Origin: Geoalkalibacter halelectricus
GTDB taxonomy: Bacteria; Desulfobacterota; Desulfuromonadia; Desulfuromonadales; Geoalkalibacteraceae
Direction: 5' to 3'
Length of the DNA: 64,000 nt
Assembly: GCF_025263685.1 (NCBI RefSeq)
Contig: NZ_CP092109.1
Span: forward strand, 558,001 to 622,000
Positions 9,419-16,114 of the stretch are shown in pieces; within the stretch, counting starts at the first letter, position 1; every line of letters starts with the position of its first letter. The translations under genes and the position numbers were made by a program. The notes beneath the pieces were generated by a model. That model saw only the letters and a list, made by a program, of their open reading frames with translations. It was not told the DNA's origin and did not search any database.

Positions 9419-9514
9419 GGGGTCTCCATGGCGAAGGTGTCTGGCGCCCGGACGGCGCCGGTCAAGCCCCAGGGATGGGTTCATGCGGCCTTCGCCATGG
9501 AGGCCGCGAGCCCC
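9419..9514. repeat. About 96-nt branched inverted-repeat element, copy A
   Basis: Perfect 14-base arms (CTCCATGGCGAAGG at 9424-9437 and its complement at 9489-9502) enclose a second, internal hairpin GGCGCC-CGGAC-GGCGCC followed by GGTCAAGC. The same core (GGTG, Y, CTGGCGCC, short loop, GGCRCC, R, GTCAAGC) recurs in the element at 33341-33447 with different outer arms. It sits in the gap between cpaB and the secretin gene. It could be a structured RNA, a mobile miniature element, or an mRNA processing site. Confidence 0.65.
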
Positions 9515-9522
9515 GTCCGCTC

Positions 9523-10374
9523 TCAACGTCGCTCCTCGGATTCGACGTTCTTGAATTCGATCCGGTCCCAAGCCGAGCGCCGAATCACCTCGACGGCATG
9601 GGGCGGCGCCTGCGGTGTGCGAATGCGCGGCTGCAACACCGGCGTGGCACGCACGGGCTCGGCCTTGGCCACCAGGGGCTGGGGTTCAGGTTGAGGCGGC
9701 GCCTGATCGAGAGGGTTGCGCAGAGCCAACTGCACCTGTCCCTGGCTGGTCTGCAGGGCGAGTTGTTCGGCCTGCTCTGGGGTGAGCTTGAGGGTCACGG
9801 TACGCACGATCTTGGGCTTGCCGTCCTCGGTGTGGGCCTCCTGGGCGATGGCGAGCACTTCGATGCGCTCGAGCAGGGTGCGCGCGCGGGGCGACGGGTT
9901 GCCCTCTTCCTGAATGGCGATGACGTCGACAAAGGTGTTGGGCAGGATAAACCCGCCTACGCCGATGACTTCGTCGACACGAATGGCCATGGCGCGCATG
10001 CCCGGCTCGATGGCGGCCACCAGTCCGGGACCCGAACCGGGAGCCGCCAGATCCGCGGCACGGACGGGCTGACCCGCTCTGAGGCGCGTCACGGCAATGC
10101 GCCCCTCGCAGGCGGCGATTTCGTTGAATGCGCCCTGAGGTACGCTGGCAGTGGGCCACTCGGCGGTGGTCAGGTTCGCCGCGCTCAAGGGGCTGCCGAT
10201 TTCCAGGTCACGAGCGGCGATCACCACCTTGGTCAGAGGGATGCTGTGCTGCTGCTGGATGACCAGCGGCGCTTCGGGCGACTGACGCGTCAACCAGAGG
10301 TTGGCCAGATACACGGCGAACAGACCCGAAATGATGGCGATACCCAGAGCTAGAACGGCACCGTACTTCTTCAT
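9523..10374 (-). CDS. cpaB: CpaB/RcpC Flp pilus assembly protein
   Basis: A 283-residue protein with an N-terminal membrane anchor (MKKYGAVLALGIAIISGLFA). A SAF domain at about residues 48-110 (TKVVIAARDLEIGSPLSAAN, with TRLRAGQPVRAADL) is followed by the RcpC/CpaB domain (GMRAMAIRVDEVIGVGGFIL, DVIAIQEEGN). CpaB is periplasmic and is thought to link the inner-membrane machine with the secretin, possibly contacting peptidoglycan. A strong GGAGG lies six bases before the ATG. It precedes the secretin gene, as in most tad loci. Confidence 0.92.
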   Translation of the reverse strand: MKKYGAVLALGIAIISGLFAVYLANLWLTRQSPEAPLVIQQQHSIPLTKVVIAARDLEIGSPLSAANLTTAEWPTASVPQGAFNEIAACEGRIAVTRLRAGQPVRAADLAAPGSGPGLVAAIEPGMRAMAIRVDEVIGVGGFILPNTFVDVIAIQEEGNPSPRARTLLERIEVLAIAQEAHTEDGKPKIVRTVTLKLTPEQAEQLALQTSQGQVQLALRNPLDQAPPQPEPQPLVAKAEPVRATPVLQPRIRTPQAPPHAVEVIRRSAWDRIEFKNVESEERR

Positions 10375-10408
10375 GGCGTGCCTCCCGCTGAAAAGCGAAG
10401 ATGAGGGG

Positions 10409-11032
10409 TCAAATGGATTTCAGCAGGGAGAAAATACTTCCCCACTGCACATAACTGAAAAAACCGAACGCGATGGCCGAGGCGTAGGGAAAACGAAGTT
10501 TTTCCGTCACCTCGGGACGCAAAACCGCGACATCTCGCGTGCCCGCAAAGGCCATCAGGGCGCGGCCCGCGCCGGCGACCTTTGCCGTAAAATTACGCGA
10601 GAACAAATAATGCAGAATGGAAAAAAGCCCGCCGAAGAGGGCAATGTAGACAAACACATGCAGAATCGTCACCGGCCCCAGCAAAGCCCCCAAGGCCGCC
10701 AGCGCCTTGACATCGCCGCCCCCCATGCCACCCATGAGGTAAGGGATAACAAGAAGCGAGAAGCCAACAAGAAGCCCCAAAGAAACCGTCACAATCCCAT
10801 ATCCTCCCGACAACCAGAGGTTCCAAATTATCGCCCCTGCCAACAAAGAAAGATTGCACAGGTTTGGAATTTTTGAGTAGAAAGTGTCAACAAAGCAGAC
10901 AAGCACCAGATAAGTTGCCGCAATGTGAATCACAGGACTAGCTTGATGCTGAAAAAGCAGGGACAGAGAGATAATCATGGCGGAAATTCCAACCAGTAAT
11001 CTGGGTATATTTGCCATTTGAATTTTCACCAT
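10409..11032 (-). CDS. tadV: TadV/CpaA prepilin peptidase (A24 family)
   Basis: A polytopic inner-membrane aspartic protease of 207 residues that would cleave the Flp, TadE and TadG leaders. The two catalytic Asp are visible: VDTFYSKIPN (first) and GGMGGGDVKALAALG (the GxGD motif). About five or six hydrophobic segments are present. The chosen start is ATG 11032, with AGGGG seven bases upstream; a TTG twelve codons earlier is also in frame. It is shorter than type IV pilus PilD and lacks the N-terminal methylase domain, as TadV proteins do. Confidence 0.9.
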   Translation of the reverse strand: MVKIQMANIPRLLVGISAMIISLSLLFQHQASPVIHIAATYLVLVCFVDTFYSKIPNLCNLSLLAGAIIWNLWLSGGYGIVTVSLGLLVGFSLLVIPYLMGGMGGGDVKALAALGALLGPVTILHVFVYIALFGGLFSILHYLFSRNFTAKVAGAGRALMAFAGTRDVAVLRPEVTEKLRFPYASAIAFGFFSYVQWGSIFSLLKSI

Positions 11033-11079
11033 CTCTCTGCCCCTATAATCACCCATTTCAAAAAGCAAGAAACGAACTA

Positions 11080-11244
11080 TTAGGGGAGGGCTGCTTCTAC
11101 AGTTTCAAACGCCGCAAGAAGTTTGCCACCAATAAGAACGATTGTTCCAATTAGTGCGGCAGAGATCAAAGCAATCATCACACCATACTCAACAGCCGTC
11201 GCACCTTCCTCGTCCTTCCACAGGTTTTTCATTTTTTCCAACAT
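11080..11244 (-). CDS. flp: Flp major pilin
   Basis: A 54-residue Flp-type pilin. The leader is MLEKMKNLWKDEEG; the processing site is G/ATAVEYGVMIAL, with Glu at +5 and Tyr at +6 (the Flp motif), then a hydrophobic helix (ISAALIGTIVLIGGKLL) and a short C-terminus ending AALP. The peptidase TadV is encoded next. A very strong Shine-Dalgarno (AGGAGGAGG) precedes the ATG, fitting a highly expressed pilin. Codon use is less GC-rich than in the neighbours. It is the only flp copy in the window. Confidence 0.93.
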   Translation of the reverse strand: MLEKMKNLWKDEEGATAVEYGVMIALISAALIGTIVLIGGKLLAAFETVEAALP

Positions 11245-11268
11245 GAGATCCTCCTCCTGGAGTTATGT

Positions 11269-11327
11269 GGGCGGGTTTCTACCGCCCGGGGATTGGGTTG
11301 CATTCCCGCAAGACCGTCTTGCGGGAA
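11269..11327 (-). promoter_or_regulatory. Two hairpins in the flp 5' leader
   Basis: Upstream of flp are a near-perfect palindrome with 12-base arms around one base (11303-11327, arms TTCCCGCAAGAC / GTCTTGCGGGAA) and a second hairpin GGGCGG-loop-CCGCCC (11269-11287). They lie between the degenerate GGDEF gene and flp. Neither is followed by a T-run, so they are not classic terminators. They may stabilise or process the flp transcript to boost pilin expression. Confidence 0.5.
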
Positions 11328-11362
11328 ATTCCGTGTCTTGAGTTGTCGAGATCTGTGCGCGC

Positions 11363-11806
11363 CTAGATAAGAATCGAAGCCGCGCCGTGCATTCCCTGGC
11401 CGTTGAACGCCAGGGCCAGCAATTGCTCGGGGGTCGTCGCGTCGTTGGGATAGACGGCCAACCCGAGGTCGTAATCCACGCCCTTGATGCTGCACAGAAA
11501 GGCGAGGCGTTTTTTCACCGTCAGGGCCCCCAGCATATCGGTTTCGGGCAGCAGCACCCCGACCTGGGTTTGCGCCCCCGCTTCTCTCTCCAGGGGAAAG
11601 ACATAGTCGGAGGCTCTGATTTCCGCGCGAATCTCCGCGGCCATATCGACCAGGTACAGGCCCGTCACACTCAGCCCGAACACCGAAAAAAACCGGTTGT
11701 GGCGTTCGCTGCGCTCTTTTTCGTAGGTCAGGAGATCCCGGAAATCCCAATAATCGTTTCGCGGTGGATTTTCCTGTGACCTGCGTCGACATCGCCACAT
11801 ACGCAC
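11363..11806 (-). CDS. Degenerate GGDEF-like protein, first gene of the Tad operon
   Basis: About 147 residues with the pattern of a diguanylate cyclase core: RHNRFFSVFGLSVTGL resembles the first beta strand and helix, IRASDYVFPL the D-x-v-R region, GVLLPETD the strand after the signature, and LGLAVYPNDATTPEQLLALA the C-terminal part. The signature itself is lost: AGAQT stands where GGDEF should be, so no cyclase activity is expected. It may bind nucleotide or partner proteins. Start chosen at GTG 11806, six bases after AGGGGA; ATG 11812 is an alternative. A sigma-54 type promoter lies about 50 bases upstream. The family call is from pattern only. Confidence 0.65.
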   Translation of the reverse strand: MRMWRCRRRSQENPPRNDYWDFRDLLTYEKERSERHNRFFSVFGLSVTGLYLVDMAAEIRAEIRASDYVFPLEREAGAQTQVGVLLPETDMLGALTVKKRLAFLCSIKGVDYDLGLAVYPNDATTPEQLLALAFNGQGMHGAASILI

Positions 11807-11857
11807 CTGCATTCCCCTGGGGTGATTTGAGCTGTCGAGCTCATGGCCCTCTTAATT

Positions 11858-11873
11858 AGCAACGCGCGTGCCC
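11858..11873 (-). promoter_or_regulatory. Sigma-54 promoter of the Tad operon
   Basis: On the minus strand the sequence reads GGGCACG-CGCG-TTGCT. The GG of the -24 element and the GC of the -12 element are separated by the canonical 12 bases (consensus TGGCACG-N4-TTGC). Transcription would start near 11847 and read into the GGDEF-like gene and flp. The gene immediately upstream encodes a sigma-54 activator, which supports the call. Confidence 0.75.
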
Positions 11874-11974
11874 ATGGGGAAACTTTTTTAAAATTACTTG
11901 TAAACCATTATTTTTATTGTTTTTTTCAGAACAGAAGGAACTTCAGGTTCGCGCATGACCGCGATGCTCGACCC

Positions 11975-12011
11975 TGACACCGGACAACCCTGTCATGACA
12001 GGCTTGTCACA
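11975..12011. promoter_or_regulatory. Palindromic upstream activator sites
   Basis: A perfect 14-bp palindrome CCTGTCATGACAGG (11989-12002) is flanked by the related half-sites TGACACCGGACA (11975-11986) and TTGTCACA (12004-12011). They lie about 100-150 bp upstream of the sigma-54 promoter, the usual distance for enhancer binding by NtrC-family activators. The likely binder is the PilZ-AAA+-Fis protein encoded next door; this is inference. Confidence 0.55.
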
Positions 12012-12028
12012 GTGGGCCCGATCAGCCC

Positions 12029-12062
12029 AAAAAAAAGCGCCTCACCCCGTAGGGGCAGGCGC
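12029..12062 (-). terminator. Rho-independent terminator of the activator gene
   Basis: On the minus strand a GC-rich hairpin GCGCCT-g-CCCC-tac-GGGG-tg-AGGCGC is followed by eight T. It is located 27 bases after the stop of the sigma-54 activator gene and separates it from the Tad promoter. Confidence 0.9.
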
Positions 12063-12088
12063 GCTGGAGCGGGTCGCGAGTGGTCGGT

Positions 12089-13399
12089 TCAGTCTTGGGG
12101 TGTGGCAGACACGGAAAGAGGCAGAGCGGCCTTGTTCTGATCAAGCTTTCTCAGCAGGGTGCGGTAGGAGATGCCGAGCTGACCGGCGGCACGGGTGCGG
12201 TTGTGACCGCACATCTCGAGAGTCTTGTTGATCAGCATCTGCTCGATATGCGTCGTGAGCAGGTTGGTGATCTCCGGAAGGGTGGCCTGGCCGTCGCACA
12301 GGTCGGCGGGCAGCCCCATGGCCTCGAGCACCCCGTCAACCTTGCCGTCGGCGGAGGCCAAGGTTGACGCGGCGGACGGGCCGACGAACCTGCCCATCAG
12401 GGCGGTCTGCTTCATGTAGTTTTCCATCTCGCGAACATTGCCCGGCCAGGAATAGCTTCTCAGCAGGTCGAGATCGGACCTGCTCAATTTTTGCAGGGGG
12501 CGGCGGAACTGCTCGCTAAAGGCGAGAAGGAAATAATTGGCAAGCAGGGTCAGGTCTTCGGTGCGCTCGCGCAGGGGCGGCAGATGGATGGGCATCTCGC
12601 AGATGCGATAGAACAGGTCGCGGCGAAAACGACCCGCGTTGACCTCTTTTTCCAGATCGCGGTTGGTGGTGGCGATGATGGCGGCGCGCACCGGCACAAG
12701 GCTGGAGCCACCGACGGGCATGAACTGCTTGTCCTCGAGAACGCTGAGCAGCTTGGCCTGCAGGTGCGGGCGGATCTCGGTGATCTCGTCGAGGAGAATA
12801 GTGCCCTCACCGGCCAGACGAAAGTAGCCCGGCGCGGACGCCTTGGCGTCGGTGAAGGCGCCCTTTTCATGGCCGAAAAGTTCGCTCTCGAACAGCGATT
12901 CGGGAATGCTTGGGCAATTTACCCGGATGAAGGGAAGCTGCGCGCCGCGGCAGACGTCATGAATGAGCTTGGCGAGAACGTTTTTCCCGGTGCCCGTTTC
13001 ACCTCGGATGAGGACATTGAGGCCGGACATGCACACCTGGGCCAGAAGGGATTTGATCTCGAGGATCGGCGGCGAGACGCCGACCATTGGCGGGCCGCAC
13101 AGCAGCAGGGTTTTTTCCTCCAACTCGATACCCAGGGTCTGACCGCCCTGGCGCACCGCCCTGCGGCGGATCATGCCGCGGCCGAGTTCGTAGATCTGAT
13201 CGTCGTTGAAGCGCAGACTGAGATTGAGGTGGGTTTGGGAGGCGAGGTCGAGCCCGTCGGGCAATTTCAGCAAAAGCCCGGCCGGGCTGGCATCGAGGAT
13301 CCGCGCGGGAAAGGTGTCCGCGGGCTTGTCGGCAAGACTGACGTACAGCGGGAGGCGCAATGGCTCCCTGCGGTAGCAACGTCGATCATCCTGGCTCAT
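12089..13399 (-). CDS. PilZ-AAA+-Fis sigma-54-dependent activator
   Basis: A 436-residue enhancer-binding protein. The N-terminal PilZ domain has the c-di-GMP motifs (YRREPLR near residues 9-15, DASPAGL near 37). The central AAA+ domain has Walker A GETGTGKN, LFGHEKGAFTDA and GTILLDE. The C-terminal Fis-type helix-turn-helix is GHNRTRAAGQLGISYRTLLR. The sigma-54 contact loop reads GAFTDA instead of GAFTGA. There is no receiver domain, so the input is probably c-di-GMP binding to PilZ. It most likely activates the sigma-54 promoter of the adjacent Tad operon. Start set at ATG 13399 by homology; an in-frame TTG lies at 13417 and the ribosome site is weak. Confidence 0.85.
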   Translation of the reverse strand: MSQDDRRCYRREPLRLPLYVSLADKPADTFPARILDASPAGLLLKLPDGLDLASQTHLNLSLRFNDDQIYELGRGMIRRRAVRQGGQTLGIELEEKTLLLCGPPMVGVSPPILEIKSLLAQVCMSGLNVLIRGETGTGKNVLAKLIHDVCRGAQLPFIRVNCPSIPESLFESELFGHEKGAFTDAKASAPGYFRLAGEGTILLDEITEIRPHLQAKLLSVLEDKQFMPVGGSSLVPVRAAIIATTNRDLEKEVNAGRFRRDLFYRICEMPIHLPPLRERTEDLTLLANYFLLAFSEQFRRPLQKLSRSDLDLLRSYSWPGNVREMENYMKQTALMGRFVGPSAASTLASADGKVDGVLEAMGLPADLCDGQATLPEITNLLTTHIEQMLINKTLEMCGHNRTRAAGQLGISYRTLLRKLDQNKAALPLSVSATPQD

Positions 13400-14056
13400 A
13401 ATGGTGGCCGCCCCCAACCTGAAACAAAAAATGAAATCTCACTAATTTAAGGAAATTCTAACCGCATTGCGGAATAAATGTAAACGGTTTTTTTTCGCTA
13501 CGATCCGGCGCCCAGCCCCAACTGCAGGGCTTTTCCCACCTTGTCCCGGGTCCAATGGCAATCTCCGCCGGATGAAAAACAGATTAGCTACAAGATCCTT
13601 GCCTATTTTCATTGTGACTCTAGCCAGTTATCTTTCAAATGAGTGGCGCTTTCCTGAAACCTGCTGGCTTCTGACGTATACGTGGCATATCAAATCAGGG
13701 AGTTAGATTCCAAACGTAAAGACATATTTAATTATTGAATTAAAATACTCTTTATAAGTTTCAGGCCTGTCTGGATCGTCATTTGGCTGAATCAGCCTTC
13801 ATTCACCGTGAAGGTGTAAAAATAACCGACATTTCTTGGACGTTTTATGTTCGCTAACGAAAACCAACCACAGAGAAAGACTCCCGAGCAGGGAAAGGTT
13901 CCGACGCTCTTTCAGTGCCTTGCAAAAGCGTTAGGCTCTTTTCTTTACCTCCCCCCACCTGTCGAAATACCTTACACGGTCGAGCAGACGCAAAAAGGCC
14001 TGGCGCGGGGCCAGGCCTTTCGGTTTAAGCAGATAGGTGTCGAAACGGTGGAGAAG
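13400..14056. other. Gene-poor AT-rich region
   Basis: About 650 bases without a convincing gene. The first part holds the leader and promoter of the PilZ activator. It contains a perfect ACGTATACGT palindrome (13674-13683) and several short inverted repeats (GGCTGAATCAGCC near 13780, CTTCATTCACCGTGAAG near 13797). Short plus-strand open frames at 13467 and 13847 have no Shine-Dalgarno and no recognisable product. The right part holds the terminator at 13992-14020. The lower GC content suggests regulatory or small-RNA use. Confidence 0.4.
13992..14020 (-). terminator. Rho-independent terminator after the small selenoprotein gene
   Basis: On the minus strand AAAGGCCTGG-CCCCGCG-CCAGGCCTTTTT forms a perfect stem followed by a T-run. 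It lies 36 bases after the TAA of the 49-codon frame. The TGA of the shorter reading would lie about 96 bases away. Confidence 0.88.
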
Positions 14057-14206
14057 TTATTCGTCCTCGGGTGCCTTCTTCTTGTCCCTCCCGCCGGGAG
14101 AGCAACTATCGGCGATTCAGGTCGAGACTCCGAGGCGCGGAAGAATCCAGCGGTTCACCACGAACCAGACGGCCACGATGGCCAGGATGATCCAGAGATC
14201 TCGCAT
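14057..14206 (-). CDS. Putative small membrane selenoprotein (in-frame TGA as Sec)
   Basis: From ATG 14206 (AAAGGA seven bases upstream) the frame encodes one transmembrane helix (LWIILAIVAVWFVV) and then NRWILPRLGVST before a TGA at 14119-14117. Read through, it continues for 19 codons: IADSC, a Ser/Gly-rich turn and a charged tail DKKKAPEDE, ending in TAA, 36 bases before a terminator. Downstream of the TGA a hairpin CTCTCCC-GGC-GGGAGGG (14102-14086) begins 14 bases after the codon, the position of a bacterial SECIS element with G in the loop. A U-x4-C pair would form a redox motif. From memory, Geobacter relatives have small proteins with the same PRLGV motif followed by Cys; I cannot verify this here. 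If TGA is a stop, the product has 29 residues. Confidence 0.6.
14086..14102 (-). promoter_or_regulatory. Candidate SECIS hairpin
   Basis: A seven-base-pair stem (CTCTCCC / GGGAGGG, one G-T pair) with loop GGC starts 14 bases 3' of the in-frame TGA at 14119-14117. Bacterial SECIS elements are short stem-loops directly after UGA with a G in the first loop positions, read by SelB. Placement and loop fit; the exact structure would need folding. Confidence 0.5.
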
Positions 14207-14289
14207 AGGCTAGTCCTTTCTTTTTCATGCAAACATATCAATTTTTGCATGTTTGGTCAAGGAGCAAACCCAACCACAGGAACTCGGCC

Positions 14290-14715
14290 TTAAATGAGCA
14301 GGACGGGGCAGCGCGCCTGGTGCAGGGCGTAATTGGCCACCGAACCGAACAGCACGTCGCGAATTTCACCCATATGGCTGCGGCCAATCACCAGCAGGCT
14401 GAAGTTTTCGCTGTTGGCGATGCGCGGAATCACCTCGCGTGGATTGCCGAACTCCAGGCGCGGCTGCACCGATAAACCCGCCTCGGTAAAGCGCGCCGTC
14501 TGCTTGCTGAGAAACTGCTCGCCGGCCTCGCGGGCGCGATCCTTGACCATGTTCATCTGAAAGTCGGGAATCATGCGATAAGCGAGTCGGTCGATATTGA
14601 CGACATGCAGCAGGGTCAGGGGCGCGGAAAAACGCGCCTGGTTGGCGAGGACGAAATCCACCGTGCGCCGCGAGGTTTCCGAATCGTCCAGGGGCAGTAG
14701 GATTTTCACATCCAT
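14290..14715 (-). CDS. Universal stress protein, UspA family
   Basis: A 141-residue UspA-fold protein. It has MDVKILLPLDDSETSRRTVDF at the start and LVIGRSHMGEIRDVLFGSVANYAL (the G-x2-G-x9-G-S ATP-binding pattern) near the C-terminus, ending CPVLLI. Start set at ATG 14715, seven bases after GGAGG; an upstream in-frame start is less likely. It follows the TRAP large permease on the same strand. UspA proteins are known as partners of TRAP transporters (for example TeaD with TeaABC), where they bind ATP and modulate uptake, so a similar role is likely here. Confidence 0.9.
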   Translation of the reverse strand: MDVKILLPLDDSETSRRTVDFVLANQARFSAPLTLLHVVNIDRLAYRMIPDFQMNMVKDRAREAGEQFLSKQTARFTEAGLSVQPRLEFGNPREVIPRIANSENFSLLVIGRSHMGEIRDVLFGSVANYALHQARCPVLLI

Positions 14716-14812
14716 GCGCGATCCTCCATTGATTAAAACCTGATTCACCGCGGAGAGCGCAAAGAGCGCGGAGAAACCTCAGCGATCTCGGCGTTCTCGG
14801 CGGTGAAAAAAA

Positions 14813-16108
14813 TTAGCCGCCGTGGCCGTAGAACAAGCGCGGCAGGAACAAAGCCAGATCGGGCCAGAAGGTCAAGAGCAGCAGAATGGCGAGCTGAATC
14901 AGAATAAACGGCAGCACCGCGCGCGAAACGTAAAGAACCCCCTTGTCGACCATGGCCCCGGAGATATAGAGACTCACCCCCAGGGGCGGCGTGCAATAGC
15001 CGATGCCGAGGTTGATGGTCATGATCAGGCCGAAATGCAGGGTGTCGACCTCGAACTGCGAGAGCAAGGGCAAAAAGATCGGGGTGAGGATCAGGGTCGC
15101 GGAAATGATGTCCATGAACATGCCGATGACCAGCAGAAGAATGTTCACCGCGAGCAGAAACACCCACTGGGATTGGATGTTCGATACCACCGCGTCGGCG
15201 ATCTGGGTGGGAATCTGCTCAAAGGCCAGGTACTCGCCGAACACCGAGGCCCCGGCGACGATGACCAGCAGGGTGGCCGAGGTGACCGCCGAGGAGACGA
15301 CGACTTTTTTGACGTCGCGCACCTTCATGTCGCGATGGATCACCAGCTCGACGAAAAAGGCGTAGAAGCAGGCCACCACCGCCGCCTCGTTGGCGGTGAA
15401 AAAGCCCGAGTAGATGCCGCCGAAGATCAGCACCGGCAGCAGCAACGCCCAGATGCTCTCACGCAGCACCGCCGCGACCTCGCGCAGGGTCGGCTTGGGC
15501 TGCACGGGCACGCCCTGCTTGCGGCACACAACATAGGCGTAGAGGGACATGGCGGCGATGATGAGAAAGCCGGGGATAAAGCCGGTGAGAAACAGCGCCT
15601 CCAGGGAGTCGTTGGTCACCATGGCGTAGAGGATCATGGCGATGGAGGGCGGGATGATGACCCCGAGGATCGGCGCGGTGGTCATGACCCCGACGCTGAA
15701 ACGCTCCTGGTAGCCGTGCCGCACCAGGGCCGGAATCATGAAGCCTCCGATGGCGACCACGGTGGCCACCGTGGAGCCGGAGATGGCGCCGAAGAAGCCG
15801 CAGGCGAGAATGCCGGCCATGGCCAGGCCGCCGGGCAGAAATCCGACCACCACGTTGGCGGTTTTCACCAGCTTGCTCACGATGGAGCCGGTGGTCATGA
15901 TGTTGCCGCACAGCACGAAGAACAGCACCACGATCAGGGCGAACTTGTCCATGCTGCGGTAGAGCACCTCGACGACGATCAGCGGGTCGATGCCGGCGAC
16001 CACGGTCAGGCCGAAGAGCCCGGTGAAGAACAGGGCCATGAACACCGGGACGGTGGCGGCCAGGGAACCAAGAAGCAGGGCAAGTATGATGAAATGGGAG
16101 GCTTCCAT
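14813..16108 (-). CDS. dctM: TRAP transporter large permease, DctM
   Basis: A 431-residue membrane protein with about twelve hydrophobic segments and the DctM signature (GFLPGGLAMAGILACGFFGAISGSTVATV near residue 90). It is the channel subunit of a tripartite ATP-independent transporter that uses the sodium or proton gradient. It starts six bases downstream of dctQ. The substrate class (dicarboxylate, other organic acid) cannot be told from the permease. Confidence 0.93.
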   Translation of the reverse strand: MEASHFIILALLLGSLAATVPVFMALFFTGLFGLTVVAGIDPLIVVEVLYRSMDKFALIVVLFFVLCGNIMTTGSIVSKLVKTANVVVGFLPGGLAMAGILACGFFGAISGSTVATVVAIGGFMIPALVRHGYQERFSVGVMTTAPILGVIIPPSIAMILYAMVTNDSLEALFLTGFIPGFLIIAAMSLYAYVVCRKQGVPVQPKPTLREVAAVLRESIWALLLPVLIFGGIYSGFFTANEAAVVACFYAFFVELVIHRDMKVRDVKKVVVSSAVTSATLLVIVAGASVFGEYLAFEQIPTQIADAVVSNIQSQWVFLLAVNILLLVIGMFMDIISATLILTPIFLPLLSQFEVDTLHFGLIMTINLGIGYCTPPLGVSLYISGAMVDKGVLYVSRAVLPFILIQLAILLLLTFWPDLALFLPRLFYGHGG

Positions 16109-16114
16109 GCTGGC

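Noticed and set aside
12037-12062. GTAGGGGC inside the terminator as another copy of the palindromic family
   Set aside because: The string is part of a single terminator stem with a T-run and lacks the family's ends and second hairpin; probably coincidence.
13467-13706. 79-codon plus-strand open frame
   Set aside because: No ribosome site, no known domain, and atypical codon use; treated as non-coding.
13847-14293. 148-codon plus-strand open frame
   Set aside because: No Shine-Dalgarno, no recognisable domain, and it lies antisense to the small selenoprotein gene and its terminator.
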